Source of the DNA: Hyposmocoma kahamanoa
Lineage: Eukaryota; Arthropoda; Insecta; Lepidoptera; Cosmopterigidae
Reading direction: 5' to 3'
Assembly: GCF_003589595.1 (NCBI RefSeq)
Contig: NW_020653718.1
Span: 3,324,291-3,388,290 of the forward strand
DNA: 64,000 nucleotides
Shown here piece after piece: positions 1 to 12,540 of this stretch. The first letter of the stretch is position 1; every line of letters starts with the position of its first letter. The notes beneath the pieces were generated by a model. It had not been told where the DNA came from, did no database searches, and worked only from the letters and a program-made list of their open reading frames with translations. The translations under genes were made by a program, and so were the position numbers.

Positions 1-163
1 CTGTTTGTGTAAGTTAAGTGGTTATTATCTTCGCTTTTAAATGAAGTTATGTAAGGTGACTGTAATGAAAGTGTTTAATTTTCAAATACTTTTTTATCAA
101 ATGCTATTGAAAATTGAATATATTTTTTTTATCTGGACTAATGATTCCCAAACTGGACTATAT

Positions 164-540
164 CGGCCCCCAAAAATAGGGGGTCTACGTGACGGGACGA
201 ATACGTCGTGCAACTGGTGGTAAGGGACACGCCAGTCCATAGCAGTTGTAGTGCCTCTCAGAGCTTTAAGTCTCAACGATCTGTGCGGCACTATCTCGGC
301 CCCCAAAAATAGGGGGTCTATGTGACGGGACGAATAAATCGTGCACCTGTTGGTAAGGGACACGCCTGTCCATAGCAGTGTAGTGCCTCTCAGAGCTTTA
401 AGTCTCAACGATCTGTGCGGCACTGCCACTGCGCCCATCACTCACAGTAATTTCACCAGAATCCTTACCCTTCACAACCGGAATGCAGTAACACTCACGT
501 TACTGCTTAACGGCAGAAGTGGGTAAGCTGGCAGTATTTT
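164..540 (-). mobile_element. SINE A copy with internal 133-bp tandem duplication
   Basis: Tail half and body of the tRNA-derived SINE A, on the minus strand. It carries the family landmarks in reverse: 'gacgggacgaa', 'acacgcctgtccat', 'cactgccactgcgccc' and the short palindrome around 'gttactgcttaacggcag'. The 3'-most part, preceded by a C/G-rich motif 'cggcccccaaaaataggg', occurs twice head to tail: 164-296 and 297-428, period 133 bp. The two units are nearly identical (a 1-bp deletion in 'agcagttgtag' distinguishes them), so the duplication postdates insertion. The family assignment comes from comparison with other copies in the window. Confidence 0.8.
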
Positions 541-1892
541 ACAATGGAATAGTCCACATTACGCTGGTTATTGTACCTCTGCGTAAATACATAATAATTT
601 CTTATAATAGACATATCAATTATCTATGAATTCCTTAAACATTTTACAACAAACAATCATTAAATCGGATGTCTTATTTGTCGGATCTAATCAGATAAAT
701 GTGTAAATTTTACCATCAATTTTTTTTTATTATTTATCACTGAGACTATGTGTTATCTGTCAAACACACATTTGAAGTTGATCAATTTGTAAAACAAATC
801 AATCAATAAGGAAGACGGGGGGTCCAAGCAAAACGGAAATTATTAGCAGGTGGTCTACGAGTCAAAAAACTTTAGGAACCTCTGATCTAAGTAATGGGAA
901 AATAACGTTAATTGTAATTACGCAGCAATGCCAAAATGCAAACTAATAGCAAAAATAAAATATTGGACAAGTACGTTCATTTTAATCGATCAAAAAACCC
1001 TATCTCATAATTTAACAAAATCAGCGGCCTTGGCGTAACACTTACAAGGTATTTAGAAGACCTTTTATACAGGACTGACCGTAAAATGGACCGGTTTACG
1101 AATTCAACATTAATTACAATTTTTTTATGCTATTCTTTTTAAATTACGTAAGTCTCATCTTAACGAACTGTCATGAGTTTTGTTACATTTTAATTAATCT
1201 GGTAAAATTTTTATGTTGTTTTTTTTAACTGGGATGTTATAGTTTCTGACAGGAAAATTTACACAAATAAACACTCTTACACCAACTTCACAGTACATGT
1301 AATTAGTGTTAATAAAATAATAATAATAAAATCTCTCATTGTTGCCTCCAAAATAAAGAAACCAAAATTACAAAAAATAAAAAAAAACAACTACACTGAA
1401 GATACTAAGTAAATATTTTTGGAATTAGATTATTATATTAATAGGAGGCAAAAGAAGCCTGAGCTGGTGCTGCTCCTGTTTAGGACAGTCGTAGCGCTGG
1501 TTTTCAGTCACCCCCTTCTTCCTAATACGGAATGCGGGACAGGAGTAGTATCAGGGCAGGGCTATAATGTTATAAATATTGATATTTTGATCTAATACAA
1601 AGTGCAAATATAATTTTTTTGATGCAAATGTGTGTTGGCGTGTATATGTGCGTGCTTGTGTGTGTGTGTGTGATGACTGATCCCATGACTTGGAGATTAG
1701 AGCATAACAAAACTTTCCGTTCCTGAGTACACTGGATTATAATTCAGATTAATTGTATGTGTGTGTGAAGAAAACCTTCAATGGCAAGAATTTCTGGCTA
1801 GCGTGTTTCAGGTTTTCTTCAGCAAGCTGCTTCTTGGTTAATACTGATTTATATTATATTTAAAGGTGTCTGCAGTGTTAAGAAGAATAGTA
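541..1892. other. Unassigned AT-rich stretch with a short (TG)n run
   Basis: No supported gene. A (TG)n microsatellite lies at about 1649-1671. The more GC-rich patch at 1440-1560 looks like a degraded repeat but could not be assigned. Confidence 0.5.
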
Positions 1893-2192
1893 ACAGTAGA
1901 GATTCTTGTGAAAATGTTCGTCCAGGGAAGTACTGCCACCTTACCTGTTTCTGCCGCCAAGCAGTGATTTCAACTGTATTGCAATAAGGGCAATATTGTA
2001 ATAAGGGTACTGATGAATTATAGGCACATGGGACTTGTCGACTGACGTCTCAGGGTGATGGGCGCAGTGGCAGTGCCCGTCAGAACTTTGGGATTTAAAG
2101 CTCTGAGTAGCATGTGCTACTGCTAAGAACAGGCGTGTCGCTTACCGCCGGCGCATGATTTAATCGTCCCGCCACTGAGGTAATATAAAAAA
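1893..2192 (+). mobile_element. SINE A copy, near-complete body
   Basis: Sense-strand SINE A without the tRNA-like head. It begins at 'gtagagattcttgtgaaa', runs through 'gtccagggaagtactgccac' and 'tttctgccgccaagcagt', and ends at 'cgtcccgccactgagg' followed by a short A-run. The 3' A-rich end fits a retroposed element. Small internal insertions (for example around 1981-2010) mark it as aged. Confidence 0.8.
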
Positions 2193-3753
2193 GTTGTGTA
2201 TACGCTTTTATAAAAACAACCGTGTTATTGTGACATAAAAAACATTGTTATACAGTTCCTGGGCACCGGAGAGCGACTCGTTTAGATCTATCACGCTGTG
2301 TTTACGTATAATATTTTTAAGTTATTATTTATAAATGTGACAAGTCCGACTGGAGCAGTGGCTCGCTGACATCAATCGATGGTCATGACAACCAAAAGGG
2401 GTGCACGAAGGGAGCCTACACTAAGATGTACCATTGGTAAAGATGTGTGTGCTTTGGCATTATTCTCCAGCTCCACCAGTTCTGGCGTTTTTCATGAACT
2501 ATAAACTTAAAACTTTCCCTCCTATTTTTAAAATGCGCGCTAAAATATTGTTTTTAATATGACCATAGATAATACAACATTAAAAAAACTTTTTGTTTAT
2601 AGTTAGCTAGAGGCAAGTTGCTGGTCAATAATTATTATAGGAAATGTATTTTTCCGGATTTAATTCGCGTATATTTGTTTTTTCAAACAAACCGACGTTT
2701 CGGGCCCTTTACAGGTCCCATGGTCACGGTTGACTGAGGTGGTACAGTCTTCAACCAGTTATGTCTAATATTAATGCAAACCACCATATTTTTTCACTAT
2801 AGTTACAATAGTTATTAATTAAATACCTTATTTTTAATTTTACAAAGAAAACATTCCAATTTACGCTACATTAAGTTTTACAAATTATTTTATTGAATGA
2901 ATTTTTATTAAGTGTGATTTATTATTAATAGAAATTAGAATAAACTAAAACATATTAATTATTCATTTCCTATGTGTAACAATCGCGAAAACCTAAGAAC
3001 TCAATAATTATTAATTTACAAAGAGAAAGTACTCTAAAGTGCTTCCTCGTGCTTCTCACGAGGACCTGCCATTGATTTACCTTTGAAATATAAAACGAAT
3101 TTGAATTTGTGTTAGGAAGTATTTCCAATATCAAGTTTGTTTTCTTACAAATTACCTGTCAAAGTTATCATTATACTTATTATCAGGTATACCTATAATT
3201 ATTTTAAAGTAATTTTATATTTTACAATTTTAATAGATATAACTTCCAATTTTGATCCTAACAAATTATTTACATGACAACATGAATTATGAAACTTGGA
3301 ATCAAACTAAATGGTCCGGCAAAATCATAAATTACGTACGTAAATACGTGATCAAAGGGATAATTAGTCATTTAAGTTTCCTACCTTTAAACACTGGTAT
3401 TACTGTTGCTTATGCATTACTCGTCTTAAATTGTATATACTTGCTGCTTACGTACCTGAAAAAAAAATAACATGAAAGAAATTGCAAATTGAAAACCAAC
3501 GTTTTACGACAAATGGATCTTCATTTCTACCGTTTCTTCTCTATTTCAAAGCACTTACAGGTATTTGTTTTTCAAACAAACCAACGTTTCAGTTCCTATA
3601 AAGGTACTACGATCACAATATGGCTATAATGTGTAACTCGCATTTTTCTCTATTTATATATAGATAGTCAGAATAGAATGGTTGATTGACATAAAAAAAT
3701 CATTTCAACTAAAACAATATTTTTTTATTTATTATTTTATGATTGGTATTGTA
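2193..3753. other. Unassigned stretch with two fragments of repeat H
   Basis: Two related fragments are visible: 2668-2758 ('caaacaaaccgacgtttcgg' then 'catggtcacggttgactg') and 3560-3640 ('caaacaaaccaacgtttcag'). They share the dispersed motif called repeat H here. The 72-codon frame at 3252-3470 encodes no recognisable domain and is likely chance. Nothing else supported. Confidence 0.5.
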
Positions 3754-4022
3754 CTAAGTAACGGGACGAACAGTCGTACGCCTGGTGTTAAGCGACACGC
3801 TCTAAAATCATTTTTTTAATCGCAAAGGACTTAGGGACACTGCCACTGTGCCCGTCACCCTGAGGCATAAGTTAACAAGCCCCATACGCCTGCTACTCAT
3901 AACTATTTGTATAATTACTTTTCATGATATCAAATGACGAAAGCTGATGGTAAGAGACACATCTACCCATAACAGTTGCAGTGCCACCCAGAGACATACA
4001 GTTGACAAGTCTCATGTGCCGT
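3754..4022 (-). mobile_element. SINE A fragments, two adjacent pieces
   Basis: Minus-strand SINE A sequence in two blocks: 3754-3892 ('taacgggacgaac' to 'cataagttaacaag') and 3935-4022 ('gctgatggtaagagacac' to 'gacaagtctcatgtgcc'). Both blocks hold the same SINE landmarks, so this is either two partial insertions or one copy with an internal duplication. Confidence 0.7.
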
Positions 4023-5324
4023 TGATTTCTTGGCTTGATTATTTGGCAGCAAAAAATTAATGCTATATTATATTAATGAATCTTATTCCTGATTGCATGT
4101 TAGAAATGCCAATCAAACCACAAAACGGTAATGATAGAAGACTTTATACATGCTAATGAACAACAGATGGCCTTAATGTTAAGTAGCAATTTGTTTATTT
4201 TATACATACCAATTCAGGTTTGTTTGGCGGCTAAAGAAATAAGTTCTGATAATTCGTGTAATAACACAAATGAGCGTACACAAAAAATGTCACAACACAA
4301 GACGGCTACGTAAATTCGTTGAAAATATCATAACGACAAAGAAAATTGTTTCGAAAATTATTGCGTCTGCTCCCAGTTGTGTCATTAGATAGAAATTAGT
4401 AGATTGTTATTATGGCATTATGTTTCCACGTAACGATGATGTTGATTCTTTTTTTTCCATTTTTTTCCTGCGTTCGACCGACGATACAGCCGTGGGTGTA
4501 GGCCGATGATTAGATGTGTGAGAGATTGGATATCTTTTGTTATTATGTTGTGGTCTGACAACTTTTGTTTTTGGATAATAAAATAACGACACTAAAGCAC
4601 GAATATTGAAAAACATGTTGACCGTTACAATACTCCGTTGGAACCACAAAGTGTATTAACATATAGTTTAAGTAAATTCATAATCAACGTCATTCCTGGG
4701 TTCATCAGAAATTTCAGTAGAAAACCATTATCCTGAAAAACGTATTGTAATGACTCTGTACAACATTATCATAGTAGTTGGTAACATTTTCCAATGAAGG
4801 TAAATCTTCTTCAACATGCAGGTATCATCAACATTTTTCCTTCATCGTTAGCGAAAGGCATTGCTAATCACTTACGAATTTACGTAACTTAGAAATTAAA
4901 ATCATGCCGAGAGATTTGAGCTTCTCAAAATTGAGAAGAAACCGTTTGCCCAGAGACTATCTTCGCAGTTTAATAACAAGCTAACAATTCTTTGTCTCGT
5001 GTTGTGTTTTCCTGTAAGAAAACAAAAAATCCTCAACCCAAATAGAGCTCCCAAAAACAACGACTAGACAAAAATGGCGTCCGTATATTTTTTCAAAGTC
5101 ATTACCGTCCTGTTTTTTTCGAGCGTTATTATCCGTCAAATCCCCTGGTAATGATATGAAACCAAATTACAAGGCCCGAGGTACGGGGGCCTATTAACAT
5201 ACGTAGCCAAGTGCGAGTATCATTTCGGGTTTTAGGGTAAATTATAGTGAAGCAAGTTAGGTCTTATATTTTTAAGATTTTATTTTAATATCTTAAATAA
5301 TAAACGTAGATACTGTTGAAGTTT
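4023..5324. other. Unassigned stretch
   Basis: No repeat or gene recognised. Two small frames (4131-4313 plus strand, 4410-4649 minus strand) are within chance length for this base composition and show no domain. Confidence 0.4.
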
Positions 5325-5485
5325 TTTGGTCGGTAGAACGTGTAGATTGAAACTGGTAGTAAGCGACAAGCAGAGAGATTTCAATCGCAAATATCAGAGA
5401 AGAACTATTAGTGTACCTATTACCCTGAGACATAAAACTGACAAGTACACTTGCCTTTCAAAACCGAAACGCAGTAATGCCGAAA
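5325..5485 (-). mobile_element. Degenerate SINE A copy
   Basis: Weak but collinear match to minus-strand SINE A: 'ctggtagtaagcgacaagc', 'ttaccctgagacataaaact', then 'cctttcaaaaccgaaacgca'. Heavily diverged, so an old insertion. Confidence 0.55.
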
Positions 5486-6221
5486 CAGGTGTGGTAGATC
5501 TTTCATATAGCGTCTAAATTAAAAAAAAAAACAAAGGAAAAGAGTGTGCCATGAGAGACGGCAGGGTAATAAGAGCATTTTTCACTATGGCCGCAAACTT
5601 CTAAGGCTATTACTTTGGATATTATCGGACTGTACAGCTGCCAAAATGTCCTACCTCAGATAGAACACATCTAATAAGGCTTCGAGAAATCTAACAAGAA
5701 TAAATGGTACATATGTATAAAGGCCAGTGTTACTATAGCTATAATAATATATACTCTATAATAAATATTAATAAATACTCTTCTATAGTGTCAGACAACC
5801 ACTGATCTCCAACTAGGAAATTCCAACATTTCAACAAAAACTCCGGGGCACTATAACCAGTAGACCAAGAGCAGAACTAACATGGAAAAGTACAGTTCCC
5901 AAATTGGTCCTTCCTCCTTATTGTACGCCCACAATGTAAATTGTTACTGAGTTCTCGGAAAACTTTTGAACCAACCCTAAACCGTTCTCTTGCACTTACT
6001 ATAAACTTATTACTACAACACTTTGTAGTAATAAGTTCTACAGTAATAAGTTAAGACCATTCCGGAATTCAATGTTCCAATCCAGAGCAAATGCCTAAGT
6101 AAAAATTTTACAATTTGTTTATAATAAACGGTACTTTCCAAATTTTACAATACCATCATCATGTATTGATTGTTATCAACAAAATTTGCTTATATTTTGT
6201 TATATTAAATTAAATTTTAAT
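5486..6221. other. Unassigned stretch with a perfect inverted repeat
   Basis: Contains a perfect 15-bp-arm palindrome at 6004-6037 and a third, same-sense copy of most of the arm just downstream ('cagtaataagtt'). The text at 5860-5925 resembles the linker next to SINE A heads elsewhere ('cccaaattggtccttcc'). No gene seen. Confidence 0.45.
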
Positions 6222-6466
6222 AGTACTGCTACATTACCGCCAAGCAGTGATGTAAGCATTACTGTGTTCCGATTTTGAAGGGTAAGGGTGCTGGTGAAAT
6301 TACAGGCAGATGAGACTTGTCAACTTATCTCTCAGGGTGACGGGCGCAGTGACAGTGCCCCTCAGATCTTTGCGATCTTTGGCACTGCAACTGTTACGGA
6401 CAGGCGTGTATCTTACTATCAGGCGCACGACTTGTTCGTCCCGTCACTTCATATTGTAAAAAAATA
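6222..6466 (+). mobile_element. SINE A copy, body and tail
   Basis: Sense SINE A lacking the head. It runs from 'agtactgctacattaccgcc' to 'cttgttcgtcccgtcact', followed by an A-rich tail ending 'gtaaaaaaataa'. The diagnostic middle 'cagggtgacgggcgcagtg' is intact. Confidence 0.82.
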
Positions 6467-8851
6467 ATTCGGGACACTACCCAGAACACCCAAAACAGAT
6501 CTAATTTAGAAAATTCAGTTTTCATCACAGAGCTAACCGTTTAACTACCAAGTTCAACCTATACATTAGAATAGTCACTTTTGAACTCTAAAACACCTGA
6601 AGAGTGATTCTACAGGCTTTGTGCTAGCCATTAACTTTGATTTTTGGTACAGATTGTAAAGAAAATCTGATTTTCAAATCATAGCTACAAAAGTGATCAC
6701 ATAGTTCATTACCGTTGTAAAAAAAATTCTCGAGTCAAGCACGACCAACATTTTTCCATTGGCCGGTATTTTTAATTTTGAACCACAGTTTGTATGAACC
6801 GTGACTGATTCCCATTGTTAAGTTTAAATAGACAGTACATAAGGTTTAAAACAGTTCTAAGAATGAAAAAAGTTTTAACAGAAATTAGTTTTAGAACAGT
6901 TGTAGTCAACTTTTCGAAACCGTTGAAGTCGGTTAAAAAGTAGGATGTTCTTAATTCGAATGTAGTTTTTTTTTTCCAATGTAACTCCGACATTTCTGAT
7001 TTTGATGATTCTTTCTTTGTTGAAAAGGGGATACCTCAGTAGTAGCCCCGTCTAAATTTCCGATTTCTATAAAACTTGGCAAATAGATGTCATTCCACGA
7101 ACTTTAACGTTGGTTTTTTTTTTATAAATAGTAATAGTAACTGTGAATGATCGCATTCTTTTTAAAATATTTACTACCGTGATGAGTTAAACTCTTTAGA
7201 ACGCTATCACGTTGGGCGCTCTCTAGCTCATTTATCAACGAACATCGTCAGTCATTACTCAAACTTTTATTGCCCATGGCATGTAAAAAGACAAATTAGA
7301 AGGAGAAAAAAATAAACAGGGGAAATGAAAAGGCCAGGGGAATTATGATTTAAAGCGTAAATGTTGTGTTCTTCGTAGTTACTATTATGTAATTGGTAAA
7401 GGTTAAGTAATAAGGTATTTAGTTTAGTTCCGCGAGCTTAAAATAGATATTAAAAACTAAAACACAAAATTTTCATAAAGACTTATAACGTCAAAATGTT
7501 TGAAAAGTTTTGACATATACGAGGGAGGGCATTTCCAAAGCATAATTCCCTTCGTCCAAAGTAAAATAAAACAAATGACTACAAAACACAAAACAAATCA
7601 TTTGTTTATGCCACAGAATTCAGACGATTCCATCAAAATCGACAAGTTTTTTATTCATTTTCGGTCCAAAATTAGAATTGCTCGCGAGATACCGACAATG
7701 ACACAGGCCGACCTATAATTACCCCTCCCCTCTCACCCGAAATTACCCTACCCGCCATTAACCACTATCCCAAGCCATATAAAAACCTCTGACCAAAGAA
7801 AAAAGTCATATCTCGACTTTACGACCAATAGCGAACATTCGAAACTCAAACGAAATACATCTTTAAATCTTTTGAAAATGGAATTGTTTTTGATTGGTTG
7901 CCCGTTATGATTCACGGCACGAATCATCATGGCATGACGCAACGATTTTAAAACAAAGTACCCAGTGGAGTCTAGATTTTAATATGTATTTAATACTATG
8001 AGGCCATTGGCGTAGGCTGGTTCTTGCCACAGATATTAATAAGATCAAAATTATAGATGTAAAAACAATACCTACTGTACTACTGCGGAAATTCTAGCCA
8101 AAAAATATACCACTTATCATACTTGTTTGTTTAATATGGTTTATGATTAGAATCCTAATGATGCTTTAAAATTATAGTCATTTCAACAGTAATAAAACCA
8201 GAAAAATAAAACCTGACAAATAATTTGCAACCAAATTTATATCATCAATGATTTTAACTTCGCTTAATGAATATCACCCAATGTTTACTTTTAAGTGAAA
8301 CCAATTCAACCAGACCACTATTTCAGATAATAAAACTAAAGTAAGCCGTTAATAGTTTCATAAAGTTTTTTTTAATAAAATCTCAATAAGAAAGAGGAGT
8401 ATAATTTTTACAGCCCCTAATACACAGCTTGCCCGTTGATGGCAGGACATTTTGATGGGTTTGATGTTAATAAGCGATTATTATAGTGTTTTCCTTGTTT
8501 CTTTTGCTTTTCTAATAATACTTTCGCAAATCTTTATTCATTTTTATTATTATGTTTTACTAGAGTTCTTTCATTTCTTTTTTTTTTTACAGTGACAACT
8601 GTCTTAATTGACGCTTTGTCTGTGCCGTCTGCTTATTCAATTCGAATCCACGTAATTTTTTTCAAGTTATTTGATGTATTGCATGTGATGGCAACACGGC
8701 TTCAGTGGTACTATCACTTTTTTTCTGGACTGTACAAAACCTACAGTTATATAAAACTTATTTTCATACTTTGATTCTGATTTTGATTACGTCAAAATTG
8801 TCATTCACGACTAATAATATTATTATAAAGAACGATATAGCGATAATAAGT
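6467..8851. other. Unassigned stretch; part of repeat R at 6985-7125
   Basis: At 6985-7125 there is a partial plus-strand copy of repeat R: 'gtaactccgacatttctga', 'gattctttctttgttg', then 'ataaaacttggcaaatagat'. The rest (7126-8851) shows no repeat or gene that could be named. Open frames here are 73 codons or fewer and featureless. Confidence 0.45.
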
Positions 8852-9069
8852 TCGAGAGCTCGTCCAGGGAAGTACTGCTACCTTACCTATTTCTGCCGCC
8901 AAATAGTAATGTGAGGATTACTGCATTGCGGTTCTGAAGGATAAGATAGGGACTTGTCAACTTATGTCTCAAAGTGACGAGAGCAGTGGCACTGCAACTG
9001 TTATTGATAGGCGTGTCGCTTATCACCAGGCGCACGACTTGTTCGTCCCGACAATTGGTATCATAAAAA
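8852..9069 (+). mobile_element. SINE A copy with internal deletion
   Basis: Sense SINE A from 'cgagagctcgtccaggga' to 'cttgttcgtcccgacaat' and 'atcataaaaaca'. The segment between the 'gtgacgagagcagtgg' motif and 'cactgcaactgttattgat' has lost the region that in other copies reads 'cagatctttgcgatttaaag'. Confidence 0.78.
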
Positions 9070-10777
9070 CAAGATCAAAAGGGTAACGCACAGCGGACAC
9101 ACTAATAGTAAAACGTTGTCTTCTCTTAAAAAAATAACAATGAAATTAGGCTTTTCTGAAATGAAATATTTTCGAATTTCTGCAGCCTGTGTAATTTTTA
9201 AACTACATGCTTTGATGGCAAACTTGTATACCATGACCTTTGAAGATAGTTTCCAAGCGCAGTTATAAAGTGATCATAGCCGAAAAAATATTTTTAGAAA
9301 AATTGCAAAATCAATTTTAAACAAAACAAACGTGACACGGATGCGCCATTTCATAGGTGCCAAACAACAAAATTCTTTTTATTGTGTAAGTTTATATAGT
9401 CAGTTTTTAAAAAAATTTACTTTCTTATTGAAGGTATAAAAGGCATAACAGTATAAAGGCTTAAAACAAAATAATTAACACACGTCATATTCTACAGCCG
9501 ACAATCTATAATAATAAATAAATACAATTCTAATTTATTTTCCAAAATCCAGCTCAAAAATTCCCAAACCCACCTAAGCCTTAACTAGGTTTATGTCAAC
9601 GTACAATAGCGCTGGCCCAATAAGGCCGTAATTGGGAATTCCAGGGAACGCCGCGAGCCGCCATTGCGCTTACTCGATACACGAACGGGAGTCTAATGCG
9701 ACAAGTACACGACGCTATTTAGAGACAGAGGAATGACCGTTACAGTAGCCAGGAGAATTATTTTAATTATGAAAGGAAATAACTAATTCAACTGATTTAA
9801 AAAAAAAAATTCTTTCGCTTGCGCTTTTTGTCATGTCAAGCGGAGACGTCTATATAAAAATTATTTTGACACTCGTGTACTTTAACCTGTCAATCTGTTA
9901 TAATTTCATTAACCATATTACAAAGGCGCTCTTTTTATTAATTATGTGTATCGGTAATCTATCACGGAAGGCTGTTGTGTCTTCCTACTGCAATAGGAAA
10001 AGGGCGTGACGTGTATATTAGGCATATTAGAGAAAAAAAATCTAGAAAGGCCATAAGAAAAACAAGTACCGTACAACTATGTTCTTAATATGTCTCGGCA
10101 ATCTTCGGATTGACGAAGCACCCAATTACAAATTTCTGTGTCTAAAAAGATGATATAAATTAAGATTTTTCTCAAACATGCTCGGAATCTGTTCATTGCT
10201 TTCAAAAACGGACAGTTTACGGACTCGGAAAATTTGTCATATAAGGATCGTGCGACTTCTTCCCGGCCAAGGCCAAACTTTTAAATTTACCTGCTAATAA
10301 TGAACAGGGAAAAGAAAACTCATACAGCCGACTGACCAATGTTCAAGAAAATCGCGGTAACATAATTTGAACTAAAGTGTTTTGGTATACTTTTGGTTTT
10401 TCGTCTTTTTTTTGTATTTTGGTCGCGAAAATGTGTCCTAATGAGAAGAGCGATAACGAAAATACAGGAATAGATACACATTCAAACGCATTACCAGAAG
10501 TTGCCTATAAATGTGCCTGAAAAAACAATAAAACGTTCTTTATGCAATAAATTTGATATTAATTAATATTTTTTTTTTACTTCGTCTACTATACATCTCC
10601 CTCTCTTTAGTCTTTTATTATTTCCTCACATTGTTTGAGAAAAATGCCGTACATGCCTCGGCGGCGGGAACGGGGATTGCTTGACTCGTATTAATGCAAG
10701 GCCTCGTTGGTGCACATCTTTGTAACTCATACTCGTCCAGCAATTCCTTACTTCCCGGCCACTGCAATAATGTACTA
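9070..10777. other. Unassigned stretch with a GC-richer island
   Basis: No gene recognised. A locally GC-rich patch at about 9600-9720 matches no other repeat seen in the window and could be unique or conserved non-coding DNA. The stretch ends at the mariner target site. Confidence 0.4.
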
Positions 10778-10779
10778 TA

Positions 10780-11895
10780 CATAGGGCGCACTATAAGTTT
10801 CCGGAACTGGCCACTTACATAAACAATATTTAAAAAGTAATTACAACGTTTGGAAATGGATCTCTTTGGCTGTAGAATACAGTTTGTTTCATCTGAGTGT
10901 CGCTTGTTTTTACATTGTGGCGTCATTTTAGAAATTGGTTGTCTACATCACCATGGATTTAACTCGTGAAAATTTTCCTAGTATGATTTTCTACGACTTT
11001 AAGTTTAATTTAACAACTCAGCGGAGCTTTGGTTGGCTTCAAACTGCTTTTGGCGATGAAGCACCATGCAAGACGACTATTCATAGTTCGTTTGCAGAAT
11101 TCAAACGCGGTCGTGTGAATCTCAGTGACGAATTTTGTTATGGTCGCCCGTCCACTGTTGTGAACAACAAAAACATCGATGCTGTGCGCCGTATGAACAA
11201 AACAGACAGGCATGTGACATGCTTACTAGATTTAACGAAGGGGGATCAAATTTGATGTGGGACATAGTAACAGGTGACAAAACATGGATTTATAGTTACG
11301 ATCCCAAAATGAAGCAGCAATCGAGCGTATGGGTCTTTCGAGATGATCTGAAACCAACCAAAGTGGCGCGCATGCAAAGTGCCTCTAAGCGGATGATTGC
11401 TTCTTTTTTTAATAAAACTGGATACCGTGGCTACTGTTGCTTTGGAGAATCGTTGCACGTGAATAGTGATTGGTACACGACCATATGTTTGCCGGAAGTT
11501 ATTGACAAACTCCGTAAAAATAACCATAAACGCCGTATCATCTTGCACCACGATAATGCCAGTTCTCACAAGGCCAGACGTTGAACGTTGATCTTATGAG
11601 CCATCCCGCGTACAGTCCCGACCTGACACCTTGTGACTTTTGTTTATTGCCAATAATTAAGAACAACTTACGCAGTCAACGATTTTCATCACCTGAAGAG
11701 GCTGTCGAAGGGTAAGGAAAATATATTTCAGAGATTGTCACGGAGGAGTGGCATAAATGTTTTCAAAATTGGTTCATTCGTATGAAAAAGTGCATTAACG
11801 CTAATGGAGAATATTTTGAGAGACAATAAACTAATTTCTGACCGTTTATAGTATTTTTTTCTTATTCATTCCGGAAACTTATAGTGCGCCCCGCG
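10780..11895 (+). mobile_element. Defective mariner transposon (Tc1/mariner superfamily)
   Basis: The termini are inverted repeats: 10780-10807 and the reverse complement of 11868-11895 agree at 24 of the first 27 positions, including an unbroken block with 'gcactataagtttccgg'. TA dinucleotides flank both ends (10778-10779, 11896-11897), the expected mariner target duplication. The element is 1116 bp, whereas intact mariners are about 1.3 kb. The shortfall is explained by an internal loss in the transposase (see the pseudogene entry). With no intact transposase it cannot move itself; mobilisation in trans is possible because both ends are preserved. Subfamily cannot be assigned securely by eye. 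Confidence 0.93.
10953..11829 (+). pseudogene. Mariner transposase pseudogene
   Basis: Three reading frames join into a recognisable mariner transposase. Frame 1 (10953 to about 11217) holds the N-terminal HTH region, with 'FGDEAPCKTTIHSSFAEFK' and 'GRPSTVV'. Frame 2 (11219-11584) holds the first catalytic Asp in 'VTGDKTWIYSYDP' (codon 11276-11278) and the second in 'HHDNASSH' (codon 11552-11554). Frame 3 (11602-11829) holds the third Asp in 'HPAYSPDLTPCDF' (codon 11620-11622) and the C-terminus. The segment normally carrying the second HTH and the WVPHEL linker is missing between frames 1 and 2. The D2-D3 spacing is 68 nt where the D34D rule needs 105, so 37 nt are missing there too. A further in-frame TAA occurs at 11713-11715. 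Inactive. Confidence 0.93.
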
Positions 11896-11995
11896 TATCA
11901 TCTATAATAATTTGAATTCAGAGCTACTTACTTTATTGTTGTTTTGGTTTGCTCTCCATACAAACTACATACAGCTGTAAAAAGCTGTATATTCT

Positions 11996-12240
11996 TTTTT
12001 AACCGATTTCAAAAAGGAGGAGATTCTTACTTCGACTGCATCTTTTTGTGCGTAATAACTCCCACATTTGCAAACCGATTTCGTTGATAATAAATATTCC
12101 ACATCTAAGAGTGACAAGTTAGGGAACGAATACGGTTTATTGGACTTCTCTTACTTTCCATTTGCTGATTTCCATTAAAGTTGACAAATATGTAATTGCA
12201 AAAACTTTAGAGATCGGTTTTTTTAAATTAAAAAAAAACA
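11996..12240 (+). repeat. Repeat R copy
   Basis: Starts with 'ttttttaaccgatttcaaaa' and 'ggaggagattcttacttcg', the 5' signature shared by many copies in the window. It continues with 'gtgacaagttagggaacgaa' and ends with 'gatcggtttttttaaat'. This AT-rich dispersed repeat is very common in lepidopteran genomes in my memory; its class is not decided here. Confidence 0.65.
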
Positions 12241-12409
12241 TAATTATCTAGTGCTTATTATTATACAAGCAAGTTAAAAAATATATAAACTAAATAAAGC
12301 GTTCCAGCTCCAAACAAAAATGAGTTTTCACGTCTTTTTCCAGTTATTAAACAAATATTAATAATTACAACAAACTAAAAATATTTTTGCAGCGAGAGAT
12401 CATGTTGCC

Positions 12410-12540
12410 GTAACAATGTTTTTAATTTGGTCACGAGTCACCATGGTCACGGGTTCAGTGACCCAATCCGTTGGAAATTGTTCCGAAATATTGGGAAAAT
12501 AGCAAGAAGTCATGACATGGTAAGAAAGCAGTGTAATATT
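12410..12540 (-). repeat. Repeat H copy
   Basis: Contains 'caccatggtcacgggttcag' followed by 'aatattgggaaaatag' and 'gtcatgacatggtaagaaa'. This is the reverse complement arrangement of 22040-22140 ('tttcttaccacggtatgac', 'ttttcccgatatttcg', 'ccatggtcacgggttgac'), so the two are inverted copies of one family. Confidence 0.55.
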
